DNA from: Myxococcus llanfairpwllgwyngyllgogerychwyrndrobwllllantysiliogogogochensis
GTDB lineage: Bacteria > Myxococcota > Myxococcia > Myxococcales > Myxococcaceae
Reading direction: 5' to 3'
NCBI RefSeq assembly: GCF_006636215.1
Contig: NZ_VIFM01000116.1
Coordinates: 1 to 33,165, forward strand
Length of the DNA: 33,165 bases
Translations under genes and position numbers: made by a program
Part shown: in pieces, positions 15,561 through 23,596 of the stretch
Layout of the letters: the number at the start of each line of letters is the position of its first letter
Position numbering within the stretch: position 1 is the first letter of the stretch
Notes under the pieces: generated by a model
What the model was told of the DNA's origin: nothing
The model's input: the letters and a program-made list of their open reading frames with translations, nothing else
Database searches by the model: none

Positions 15561-15610
15561 TGACGCGTCAACAGGGGTCCTGACACGTCAGGAGGGTGCT
15601 TGACGCGTCA
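15561..15610. promoter_or_regulatory. Three TGACRCGTCA palindromes in a 20-bp array (probable enhancer/operator)
   Basis: TGACGCGTCA occurs at 15561-15570 and 15601-15610, and TGACACGTCA at 15581-15590. Start-to-start spacing is exactly 20 bp twice, so all sites face about the same side of the helix. The first two continue the symmetry by one base each side (T/A, then C/G). Centres lie about 93, 113 and 133 bp before the predicted lipase start, the usual place for sites of a bacterial enhancer-binding protein. They could also act on the divergent RCC1 gene, about 370 bp away. Confidence 0.7.
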
Positions 15611-15979
15611 GCGGCGACTCGATGGCCCGATGGCCGCGAGCCGGAGGGACACGAAGCCACCCCAACCTCGAGGACGACGACCCCGGGGCCGGCCCTGGAA
15701 CCGGTTCACCCCGCACATCCCGCCCCGCTCCGCGCACCGCGAGTCACCGGCATCCCTGTTCCGCTTTTTTGTACGAGGTCGAGAATAAACCGAAGCCCGG
15801 GCACGTCAGGGGCCGCGCGCTCGTGTCCCCCAGGGAGCGCGCGGTGGATGACCGCGGAGGGTCCGACGCGCCCGATGCGGGTGCGGCGGGTGCCGTCCTC
15901 GCGGCAGACCCGATGTTTCACCATGACAAACAGAGCAATGCCAGTGCAGCCGGACAGGCAATTACATCAGGAGCGATAC
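15611..15979. other. 369-bp gene-free stretch before the RCC1-repeat gene
   Basis: No convincing coding sequence is seen. Open frames here lack start sites and have irregular third-position use. A T-run (about 15769-15774) and a small AT-rich patch (about 15780-15790) may belong to a promoter, but no confident -35/-10 pair could be set. The last bases hold the AGGAG ribosome site for ATG 15980. Confidence 0.4.
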
Positions 15980-18178
15980 ATGCAACGGAGCGAAGGTCAG
16001 CGGATGAGCCGATGGCTGGGAGTCTGCCTCGGACTGTGGTTCGCGGTGGGCTGTGGCCAACCCCCGACGGGGGATTCCGTCGAGGAAGCATCGGTGGGCT
16101 CGCCCATCACGCGCACGAAGCCACGCGCCCGCATGGCCGCGGGAGCGGAGCACTCCCTGTCAGTGCGACCGAACGGGACCGTGTGGGCGGCGGGCTCGAA
16201 CGAATACGGGCAGTCGGGCAATGGCTCCACCACGAACAGCGCCGTGCCCCTACAGGTGCAGGGACTGACAGGGGCGACGGCGGTCGCCGCGGGCTCGATT
16301 CACTCGCTGGCGCTCCGCTCTGGCGGCACCGTGTGGGCCTGGGGCCACAATGGCAGCGGTCAGTTGGGAAATAGCTCCACGACATCCAGCCCTGTGCCCG
16401 TGCAGGTGCAGGGGGTGACGGGGGCGACGGCGGTGGCCGCGGGCGCGTATCACTCCCTGGCGGTGATGGCGGATGGCACCGTGCGGGCCTGGGGCAGCAA
16501 CGGCTCTGGCCAACTGGGCAATGGCACCACCACCACCTCCTCCACGCCCGTCCAGGTGCAGGGGCTGACCGGGGCCGTGGCCGTGGTCGCGGGCCGCGAT
16601 GTGTCCCTGGCCCTGCGCTTCGACGGCACCCTGTGGGCCTGGGGCAGCAACAGCGATGGCCAACTGGGCAATGGCACCACCACCTCCTCCTCCACGCCGG
16701 TGCAGGTGCAGGGGCTGACCGGAATCACGGCTGTCGCCGCGAGCGAGGATTACGCGCTGGCGGTGAAGTCCGACGGCACCGTGTGGGCCTGGGGCGACGC
16801 GAACCTCCCCATGACCCCGTGGCCGCTCTCCACGCCCGTGCAGGTGCAGGGGGTGACCGGAGCCGTGGACGTGGCCGCGGGCTACCTGTTCTCCCTGGTG
16901 GCGCGCTCCGATGGCACCGTATGGGCCTGGGGCTACAACGCCGAGAGCGGTCAACTGGGCGACGCCACCAAGATTGGCCGCACCACGCCCGCGGTGGTGC
17001 CAGGGCTGACCGGGGTCACCGCCGTCGCCGCGGGGCGGGACCACGCCATGGCCCTGCGCTCCGATGGCTCCGTGTGGACCTGGGGCAACAACGACATGGG
17101 GCAGCGTGGCGATGGGACGCCCGCGAGTCAGTTCCTGCCAGTGGCGGTGCAGGGGATGAGTGAGACATCCTCCGTGGCGGCGGCCCCGGCCCACTCCCTG
17201 GCGCTGCGGTACGACGGCACCGTGTGGGCCTGGGGCGCCAACTACGCCGGCCAGCTCGGGGATGGGACGACGACGCGCCGGGCCGCGCCCGTGCAGGTGC
17301 CGGGGCTCGGCGGCGTCATGGCTGTCGCCGCGGCTGGCGACCACTCGCTGGCGTTGCTCTTCGACGGCACCGTGTGGGAGTGGGGCAACGGCGGCGCCGT
17401 GCCGGTGCAGGTGCAGGGGCTGAGCGGAGTCGTGTCCATCGCCGCGGGAGGGGGCCACACCCTGGCGCTGCGCTCTGACGGCACCGTGTGGGCCTGGGGT
17501 AACAACTCCGTCGGGCAGTTGGGGAATCCCGGTGCCGGTTACGAGAGCGCCACGCCGGTGCAGGCGTCGGGACTCAGTGACGTCGTGAAGGTGGCGGCGG
17601 GTGGCGTACACTCGCTGGCGGTGCGCTCCGACGGCACCCTCTGGTCCTGGGGCGACAACTACCGAGGCCAGTTGGGGGATGGATCCAAGAGCCGTCGCTT
17701 CACGCCCGTGCGGGTGCAGGGACTGACCGGGGTCGTGAGCGTGTCGGGAGGCAGTGAGCACTCGCTGGCGGTGCGCTTCGATGGCACCGGGTGGGCCTGG
17801 GGCGACGGTGGGCAGGGCACGCTGCTGCTCGCCAATGGCTGGTACAGCAGCACCCGACCGGCGCAGGTGGCGATGACGGGCCTGGTGGAGCTGGCCGGTG
17901 GTGGGGACACCTCGCTGGCCTTGAGCGCCACCGGCGCCTTGTGGGCCGGCGGCACCAACGAATCAGGGCAATTGGGCAATGGCACCACGTCCAATCCGCT
18001 CGCGCCGGGGCAGGTGCAGGGGCTGGGCGGCGCGGTCGTCACGGCCGCCGCGGGAGGCGACCACATGCTGGCCGTTCGTGATGACGGCACCGTGTGGGCC
18101 TGGGGCCACAACTCCGATGGCCAGTTGGGCCATGGCGCCCCCTCCGACGGAACCACTCCCAGCATCTCCCTGCTGTAA
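15980..18178 (+). CDS. RCC1-repeat lipoprotein (14 repeats, predicted double beta-propeller)
   Basis: This encodes 732 residues from ATG 15980, which has AGGAG (15969-15973) at 6 nt; earlier open frame has no start signal. An N-terminal lipoprotein signal ends FAVGCG. From about residue 50 to the end are 14 RCC1-type repeats of about 50 residues, each with the consensus AAG-x-x-HSLA-x-x-x-DGTVWAWG-x-N-x-x-GQLG. Repeats 5 and 9 are shorter, missing the GQLG loop, and repeats 12 and 13 are more divergent. RCC1 folds are seven-bladed propellers, so 14 repeats would make two propellers. The protein is expected on the outer envelope as a binding scaffold. Eukaryotic RCC1 is a Ran exchange factor; no such role is implied here. 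Confidence 0.92.
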   Translation: MQRSEGQRMSRWLGVCLGLWFAVGCGQPPTGDSVEEASVGSPITRTKPRARMAAGAEHSLSVRPNGTVWAAGSNEYGQSGNGSTTNSAVPLQVQGLTGATAVAAGSIHSLALRSGGTVWAWGHNGSGQLGNSSTTSSPVPVQVQGVTGATAVAAGAYHSLAVMADGTVRAWGSNGSGQLGNGTTTTSSTPVQVQGLTGAVAVVAGRDVSLALRFDGTLWAWGSNSDGQLGNGTTTSSSTPVQVQGLTGITAVAASEDYALAVKSDGTVWAWGDANLPMTPWPLSTPVQVQGVTGAVDVAAGYLFSLVARSDGTVWAWGYNAESGQLGDATKIGRTTPAVVPGLTGVTAVAAGRDHAMALRSDGSVWTWGNNDMGQRGDGTPASQFLPVAVQGMSETSSVAAAPAHSLALRYDGTVWAWGANYAGQLGDGTTTRRAAPVQVPGLGGVMAVAAAGDHSLALLFDGTVWEWGNGGAVPVQVQGLSGVVSIAAGGGHTLALRSDGTVWAWGNNSVGQLGNPGAGYESATPVQASGLSDVVKVAAGGVHSLAVRSDGTLWSWGDNYRGQLGDGSKSRRFTPVRVQGLTGVVSVSGGSEHSLAVRFDGTGWAWGDGGQGTLLLANGWYSSTRPAQVAMTGLVELAGGGDTSLALSATGALWAGGTNESGQLGNGTTSNPLAPGQVQGLGGAVVTAAAGGDHMLAVRDDGTVWAWGHNSDGQLGHGAPSDGTTPSISLL
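16140..18170 (+). repeat. RCC1-coding tandem DNA repeat, period about 150 bp
   Basis: The RCC1 gene contains near-identical blocks such as gacggcaccgtgtgggcctgg and gtgcaggtgcaggggctgac, recurring about every 150 bp. They arise from the 14 protein repeats. High local identity would favour recombination and length change between strains. Confidence 0.8.
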
Positions 18179-18193
18179 CCCCCTGGGGCCACC

Positions 18194-18226
18194 GCGGGCC
18201 CGGAGCGAGCATGGCTCCGGGCCCGC
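18194..18226. terminator. Strong hairpin after the RCC1 gene
   Basis: GCGGGCCCGGAGC (18194-18206) pairs perfectly over 13 bp with GCTCCGGGCCCGC (18214-18226) around a 7-nt loop. It lies 16 nt after the RCC1 stop and lacks a T-run, as is common in high-GC genomes. Confidence 0.65.
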
Positions 18227-18303
18227 CCGTCGGCGCATGGCTCGACTCCCGCCCGGAGTCCTTGCGAGCCCATGGGGCATGCCTCCATTCTCGCCCTCCT
18301 CGC

Positions 18304-20652
18304 ATGCGCTCCGTTCATCTCCTCGCGCCCCTCACCGCCCTGCTGCTCGGCCTCACCCTTCCCTCCAGCGCGGCCCCCAAGGACGCAGAGCGCTCCTTCC
18401 GGGTCCAACCTCCCGCGGCCTGGGTGCGCCCGGTCGCGCTGGAGACGCGGGACTCGCGGCCCCTGGGCGAAACCGGGGGCGTTCACTACGCGCTCGCCGA
18501 TATCCAGGTGCGCGCGGAGCGCCCGCGGGTGGAGCGTTATGCCCACTACGCGCGACGCGTCCTCACCGAGGGCGGCATCGAGGAAGCCGCCGAAATCAAC
18601 GTGACGTTCGACCCATCCTTCGAGCGTCTCACCCTGCACGGCGTCTGGCTGCACCGCGGCGGGCAACGAAAGGATGTGCTGGAGCCCCAGGCCGTGAAGG
18701 TCATCCAGCAGGAGCGCGAGCTGGAGCAGCGGCTCTACAACGGCACCCTCTCCGCGCTCATCTTCGTGCGCGACGTGCGCGTGGGTGACGTCATCGAGTA
18801 CGACTTCACCGTCGAGGGCGACAACCCTGTCTTCGATGGCCGCTTCCTCGCCTCCGTGGAAACGCGCTACGGCACGCCCCTGGGCCACTGGCGCTACCGG
18901 TTGCTATGGCCCTCCGCGCGCGGGCTGCATGTGAAGCAACACGGCACGGACGTGTCCCCCTCCGTGAAGGAGGCGGGCGGTGTGCGTGAGTACGTCTGGG
19001 AGCAGCACGACGTGCCGGCGCTCAGCATCGATGACTCGCTTCCCTCCTGGTACCAGCCCTGGCCCTGGCTGCAGCTCAGCGAGTTCGATAGCTGGGCCGC
19101 GGTGGCGCGCTGGGCCGTGCCCCTCTACCAGGCGCCCGCGCGGTTGCCCCCGACGCTCCAGGAAGAGGTGAAGCGACTGCGCGCGGCGCACGCCTCCCCC
19201 TCCGCGCGCCTGCTCGGGGCGCTGCGCTTCGTGCAGGACGAGGTGCGCTACCTGGGGATGGAGCTGGGCCCCAACTCGCACCGCCCCCATGCTCCGGAGG
19301 AAGTGCTCGCGCGGCGCTTTGGTGACTGCAAGGACAAGACGCTGCTGCTCGTCACGCTGCTGCGAGCGCTCGGCATCGAGGCCCGGCCGGCGCTCGTCCA
19401 CTCCGCCTGGAAGCAGAAGGTGGAGTCGATGCATCCGTCTCCCGTCGTGTTCGACCACGTCATCGTCCAGGCGCGCCTGGAGGGGCGTGACTATTGGCTG
19501 GACCCCACGGCCTCACACGAGCGCGGTCCGTTGGAGTCCTTCGAGCCGCCGCCGTTCCGCCGCGCCCTGCCGATTGACGAGGCCACCACGGGACTGGTGG
19601 AGATTCCGGAGCCGCTCAGGCTGGAGCCCGTGATGGAACGGGAGGAGTCCTACACGGAGAGCGCCGACGGCCAACCCGTGACCCTCACCGTGACGACGCA
19701 CTGGAAGGGTCCGAGTGCCAATCAAATGCGCCGAAACCTCTCTACCGCGTCACTGAAGGACGTGGAGCGTGAGTACCTCAACTTCCATGCGCGCGATGAC
19801 CCGACGATTCGCGCCACCGCGCCGCTCTCCGTGCAGGACGACCCGGAGCGCAACGTCATCACCCTGGTGGAGCGCTACGTCATCGAGTCCTTCTGGTTGG
19901 AGCAGCAGCGCGAATTCACCGCATCCACCATCACCCGCTACCTCACCCGACCGCGCATCGGCCAGCGCACCATGCCCCTGGCCATCATGCACCCGGTGAA
20001 TGTGCTGCAACGCATCCGCTTCGAGTCGCTCCATCCCATGCGCATCAGGCACCAACGGGACACCGTCCAGGGACCCGCCAGCGCACTCGACTACCGGTTC
20101 TGGACGGAGGACAGCGACAACGTGCTCTTCCTCGAGTACCGCTACCACAGCCTCGCGGACGCGGTGGAGCCCGCCCAGTCCATGGCGCACCTGGAGGCCC
20201 TGAAGCGGATGGAAACCCACACCGGCTATCAGGTGACGCTCGGCACGACTCACGGCAACGGAGGCCGTGGCACTTCCGGATTCACCTGGTTCGGCGTGGC
20301 CATGGGGCTGGGGGGCCTCGCGCTGGGCGGGCTCCTCATGTTCATGGGTGATGGGCCGCGCGCGTTCCTCCGGGACATGCAGGCGCGGCGGCGCAAGCGG
20401 GCGTTCTCGCGCAAATTCGCCTCCGTCGAAGGGGACAGCCCCGCTCAGGCCATTTCGCTCGCCACCGTGGGCGAGCTGCACGCGCGGCTGTCCGGAGTGC
20501 GCTGCGCGTGCGGCGTGGCCGGTGCCGGGGCACCGAAGCTGGAGGAGGTCGTCCTCGGAGAGCAGCACCTCGTCCTGGCGAAGTGGACATGCTCCGGCTG
20601 TGGCCGCGGACGCCATGCCTACTTCACGGTGCGCGAGGAGCGCGCGGCCTGA
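18304..20652 (+). CDS. DUF3857/transglutaminase-like exported membrane protein with C-terminal Cys4 motif
   Basis: This encodes 782 residues from ATG 18304. The frame is open to 18094, but only this Met is followed by a signal peptide (LLAPLTALLLGLTLPSSAAP). Residues about 60-260 are DUF3857, and about 290-410 a transglutaminase-like core with Cys342 (FGDCKDKT), His385 (FDHVIV) and Asp400 (YWLDPT), an intact triad. A beta-rich segment follows, then a transmembrane helix (about 660-682). The tail of about 100 residues carries CAC...CSGC, a possible zinc ribbon. Topology suggests a periplasmic catalytic part and a cytoplasmic zinc-binding tail. It may act as a protease, cross-linker or peptide-binding protein; the substrate is unknown. 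No good ribosome site is seen. Confidence 0.85.
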   Translation: MRSVHLLAPLTALLLGLTLPSSAAPKDAERSFRVQPPAAWVRPVALETRDSRPLGETGGVHYALADIQVRAERPRVERYAHYARRVLTEGGIEEAAEINVTFDPSFERLTLHGVWLHRGGQRKDVLEPQAVKVIQQERELEQRLYNGTLSALIFVRDVRVGDVIEYDFTVEGDNPVFDGRFLASVETRYGTPLGHWRYRLLWPSARGLHVKQHGTDVSPSVKEAGGVREYVWEQHDVPALSIDDSLPSWYQPWPWLQLSEFDSWAAVARWAVPLYQAPARLPPTLQEEVKRLRAAHASPSARLLGALRFVQDEVRYLGMELGPNSHRPHAPEEVLARRFGDCKDKTLLLVTLLRALGIEARPALVHSAWKQKVESMHPSPVVFDHVIVQARLEGRDYWLDPTASHERGPLESFEPPPFRRALPIDEATTGLVEIPEPLRLEPVMEREESYTESADGQPVTLTVTTHWKGPSANQMRRNLSTASLKDVEREYLNFHARDDPTIRATAPLSVQDDPERNVITLVERYVIESFWLEQQREFTASTITRYLTRPRIGQRTMPLAIMHPVNVLQRIRFESLHPMRIRHQRDTVQGPASALDYRFWTEDSDNVLFLEYRYHSLADAVEPAQSMAHLEALKRMETHTGYQVTLGTTHGNGGRGTSGFTWFGVAMGLGGLALGGLLMFMGDGPRAFLRDMQARRRKRAFSRKFASVEGDSPAQAISLATVGELHARLSGVRCACGVAGAGAPKLEEVVLGEQHLVLAKWTCSGCGRGRHAYFTVREERAA

Positions 20653-20928
20653 ATCCCTACGGGCCGAAGGGCACCTGCGCGGGTGGCCTTCCGGGACAGG
20701 GCGCCGTGCCCGCCAGGCTCCGTGAGTCCGTGCACCGGAGGGGGGGACGGTTGCGATGCAAATCGGCGACCAGGGTGTCCGGAAACCCGGGATTGGACGA
20801 CCACCGGTCCTGAGTTCCCCTCGTGGAGCAAGGACCCGCACGCCCCGGAAGTACGACGACCCGAGCCCCCCGTTGGCAGGCACACTCCACACACCACGTG
20901 GAGTCCCCCCTACCTCCGAGGTCCCTTC

Positions 20929-22686
20929 TTGACACGCTCCCTTCGCACCCTAGGGCTCATTCTTTCGACCTTGTGTCTCTCGCCGCTGGCGGGTTGCGAC
21001 AAGGACCCACCCTCCCCATCCACCCCGGACGCGGGCCGGGACGCGGGCAGCGATGCAGGGCCGGATGCGGGCCCCCATGAGGACCCCGATGCGGGCCCGG
21101 ACGCCGGCCCCAATGAAGGCCCCGACGCGGGACCGGACGCGGGCCCCAATGAGAACCCGGACGCGGGACCGGATGCGGGCGTGGATGCCGGTCCCTATGT
21201 CTGGGATGGCACCTACGTACCGCTCGAGGAGCATGGGGACGTCGAGGACAAGGGCATCCTGGCCGACTGCAAGTTCGACCCCCGGAACGTCTCGCCCACC
21301 ATCTGCAACGAGTTGGACCGCGCCGACCTTTTCGACCTGTCCCAGTGTGAGACGCAGTCGCTCGGCGCGCTGGTCCAGGAGGGCATCTACCAGGTCGAGC
21401 TCCGGGGAGAGCGCGCGCTGCCGGATGGCGGCACCCGCATCGTCCCTTCCTCGACGGGGTTCCTGCTTCGCGACGACGGCGGCACCAGCACTCTGTATGA
21501 CCAGCCCATTCTCAAGCTCGACATGGAGGGAGACCGCTTTGTCCTGCAGGGCCAACTGCCGCGAACCGGCCTCGTCATGAACCTGACGGGCTGCGAGGCG
21601 AAGGCCCCCAACATCCTCACTGGCTGCTTCGCATCTTGCCGCCGAGGCCAGTTCACCCAGGGCGGCACGTTCGAGGCCCACCGCGTCGTCAAACAGGAGG
21701 CCGAGCCCGAGTCCTCGGGCGGGCTCGCGCTGTTGTCCGAGCACCGCGTCTCCACGGGCCTGGCCGTGGACATCTACGTCACCAAGGGGCACGCCTACGT
21801 CGTCTCCATGCCCCACCAGGACCAATTGGGTGGACTCACCGTTTTCGACGTGAGCAACCCGCGCAACCCCGTGCGCACCGCCTCCATCAGCCTGCCTGGG
21901 GACAACTTCTGGAATGGCGTGTGGGCCAAGGACAACGCGCTCTACGTCGCGAGCAATGACTCGGGCGTCGTCGTCTATGACATCTCCCAGCCCGCCGAGC
22001 CCCTCTTCGTGCGCAGCCTGTCCACGGGCGGAGACGGAGGCGCGCACACGGTGCTCGTCGACGGCAACTTCCTCTACGCCATGGTCCCCATCTCTGGCAC
22101 CTTCATCTACGACCTCACCCACCCACTTGACCCGGTGCTGCGCACCGTCATCCCAGGGGGTCCCCACGACTCCTTCGTCTACGAGGGGCGCCTGTACATC
22201 AGCGACTCCAGCGACGGCTATGCCCTCTTCGACCTCGCCAACCTCGACGACATCCGCGAGGTGGGCCGCTACATCATTCCCAATGGCTTCTCCCACCACA
22301 ACGCGGTAGGCACCTTCGGGGGGAAGACCATCGCCTTCGAGGGCGGTGAGTTCAATGCCTCTCACGTGCGCGCGCTCGACGTCACCGACCCGGCGAACAT
22401 CGTGAAGATTGGCACCTTCAAGATGCGACGTGTCACCTCCATGCACAACCTCATCCTGCGCGGCAACCTGCTCTACGTCGCGTGGTACCAGGAGGGCTTG
22501 CGCGTGCTGGATGTCTCAAACCCCACCCAGCTTCGCCAGGTGGCACACCACCACGTCTTCCGCGAGACGGACCCGCTCCGGGGTGACAGCCTCTTCGAGG
22601 GCCTCTTCGGCGTGCGCGTCCCGGGCGACGGCTACGTCTACACCGCCGAATCCTCCCGAGGGCTCATGATCTTCAACGAGCTATGA
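20929..22686 (+). CDS. LVIVD-repeat lipoprotein with DAG linker
   Basis: This encodes 585 residues from TTG 20929. It has GAGGT at 20917-20921, and only this start gives a lipoprotein signal (LTRSLRTLGLILST..., Cys23 in LSPLAGC). The ATG at 20683 gives a 90-residue extension without signal character. Residues about 33-89 are PDAG/NEGPDAG repeats. The rest contains LVIVD-type beta repeats, short motifs of the form L-x-V-F-D-V-S-N-P-x-x-P (GLTVFDVSNPRNPVR, VVVYDISQPAEPL, VRALDVTDPANIV, LRVLDVSNPTQLR), typical of surface propellers. It is predicted to be a lipid-anchored propeller on the cell surface. Its last 14 nt overlap the convergent gene at 22673. Confidence 0.87.
   Translation: MTRSLRTLGLILSTLCLSPLAGCDKDPPSPSTPDAGRDAGSDAGPDAGPHEDPDAGPDAGPNEGPDAGPDAGPNENPDAGPDAGVDAGPYVWDGTYVPLEEHGDVEDKGILADCKFDPRNVSPTICNELDRADLFDLSQCETQSLGALVQEGIYQVELRGERALPDGGTRIVPSSTGFLLRDDGGTSTLYDQPILKLDMEGDRFVLQGQLPRTGLVMNLTGCEAKAPNILTGCFASCRRGQFTQGGTFEAHRVVKQEAEPESSGGLALLSEHRVSTGLAVDIYVTKGHAYVVSMPHQDQLGGLTVFDVSNPRNPVRTASISLPGDNFWNGVWAKDNALYVASNDSGVVVYDISQPAEPLFVRSLSTGGDGGAHTVLVDGNFLYAMVPISGTFIYDLTHPLDPVLRTVIPGGPHDSFVYEGRLYISDSSDGYALFDLANLDDIREVGRYIIPNGFSHHNAVGTFGGKTIAFEGGEFNASHVRALDVTDPANIVKIGTFKMRRVTSMHNLILRGNLLYVAWYQEGLRVLDVSNPTQLRQVAHHHVFRETDPLRGDSLFEGLFGVRVPGDGYVYTAESSRGLMIFNEL
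21025..21195 (+). repeat. PDAG-coding tandem repeat
   Basis: The units gacgcgggc and ccggatgcgggc repeat imperfectly and encode PDAG separated by short NEG/NEN/HED inserts. Some repeat blocks are about 36 bp long (PDAGPDAGPNEG, PDAGPDAGPNEN). It is the linker of the LVIVD lipoprotein. Confidence 0.8.
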
Positions 22687-23215
22687 GCTTCCTCGGCGCT
22701 TCGTAGGAATGAAGCATCCCCAGGTGAGATCGGCGCCTGGGGATGCACGCATCCCCCTTCACTAGCCGTTCGCCTTCCTCGAGGTTCTCCACCTTGGGGA
22801 GCGGCTCGACGATCTCCACGACGCCGGGCGCCATGCTGACGTGCGTCCCCATCCGGTCATGCATGCGCGCGAGCACGCGATACCGGCCGAACGGCACGTC
22901 GGCGGTCCGCCAGTCGAATACCGTCAGCGCCGTGGCTGCCGCGGTGCCGAGCACGAGCGGAATCTGATCCGAAGTCGTCTCCGGATCGCCATCCGCGTCG
23001 GCGAGCAGGTCCACCGTGGCCGCCCCCGCGACGGTCGACACCCACTCGATGGACACCGGCACGCCAGGAGCGAGGGTCAAGCGCTCAGCGGGACGGACAA
23101 CCGTGATGTGTCCGACGGCGGCGTCGACAGGAGGGCGGGCATATTCCTGAGAGCCGCAGCCCACGCTCATTGCAGTCACAAGGCCGAGCCGCGAGAAGTG
23201 AAGGCGCGTGGGCAT
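22673..23215 (-). CDS. Small lipoprotein with predicted Ig-like beta domain
   Basis: This encodes 180 residues from ATG 23215. A lipoprotein signal ends in TAMSVGCGSQ (Cys20). The mature domain of about 115 residues has ITVVRPAERLTLAPGVPVSIEW, TVDLLADADGDP and RYRVLARMHDR. This fits the Ser-Thr-rich, Kre9/KNH-like Ig fold often found in exported bacterial proteins. The last 45 residues are charged with no clear fold. No strong ribosome site is visible. Its stop (22673-22675) lies inside the 3' end of the convergent LVIVD gene, so the two coding regions share 14 nt. Function unknown, probably binding or structural. Confidence 0.75.
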   Translation of the reverse strand: MPTRLHFSRLGLVTAMSVGCGSQEYARPPVDAAVGHITVVRPAERLTLAPGVPVSIEWVSTVAGAATVDLLADADGDPETTSDQIPLVLGTAAATALTVFDWRTADVPFGRYRVLARMHDRMGTHVSMAPGVVEIVEPLPKVENLEEGERLVKGDACIPRRRSHLGMLHSYEAPRKLIAR

Positions 23216-23256
23216 GCCGGCACGCTAACACCCGGTGCGCGAGGTCAGCCCACGAC

Positions 23257-23458
23257 TCAGGGCAGGTTGTCCGCGATGACCGCCCGGAGCGGCGTCTCAT
23301 GGAATCCCAGGGTGCGAACTCGCTCACCGAGGATGTCCTGCTTGGAGTCCAGCGTCGGTGAACCTGTCTCGCTTCACGATGAGCTTCACGCGAGCGTTCG
23401 GCCTCTCCACGCAGCTGCCGGATGCACGCGCCTGGCCTTGGATGACGACCTGGCGACT
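23257..23458 (-). pseudogene. Frameshifted gene remnant
   Basis: The minus strand carries two joined coding-like pieces. From 23458 down, VVIQGQARASGSCVER...KLIVKRDRFT is in one frame. At about 23355-23358 the sense shifts by one base into TLDSKQDILGERVRTLGF...AVIADNLP, which ends at stop 23257-23259. Both pieces have strongly G/C third positions, unlike the surrounding bases. A stop (23459-23461) directly before the first piece removes any start. It is probably the C-terminal remains of a decayed gene of unknown family. Confidence 0.4.
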
Positions 23459-23596
23459 TCACCCAGAAATTCCAGAAAAAGCTGCAATACGACTTCAAGT
23501 CCTCCGCATGAAGTGATGGAGTGCCGGTCCGCAGGGCCCGGCATGTGTCCGCCGTGACTGGCCGGGAATCACTCGATGTCGTGGGGGGCGAACGTC

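Noticed and set aside
16250-17761. Minus-strand open frame of about 500 codons
   Set aside because: It is the antisense of the RCC1 repeats; its own His/Gly/Arg repeats simply mirror them.
16140-18170. Regular DNA repeats that could suggest a CRISPR array
   Set aside because: The period is about 150 bp, the units are in one reading frame and encode RCC1 blades; there are no spacers.
18094-18303. Extended N-terminus of the DUF3857 protein from ATG 18094
   Set aside because: It lies inside the RCC1 gene and across its terminator hairpin; the signal peptide starts at ATG 18304.
20683-20928. Extended N-terminus of the LVIVD protein from ATG 20683
   Set aside because: The added residues lack signal-peptide character and would bury the lipobox; TTG 20929 with GAGGT upstream fits better.
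20950-22446. Minus-strand open frame of about 500 codons
   Set aside because: Antisense to the LVIVD lipoprotein, with no signal or known motif.
23085-23498. Single intact minus-strand gene starting at 23498
   Set aside because: Its frame does not follow the coding-type pieces found at 23257-23458 and it overlaps the start of the lipoprotein gene at 23215.
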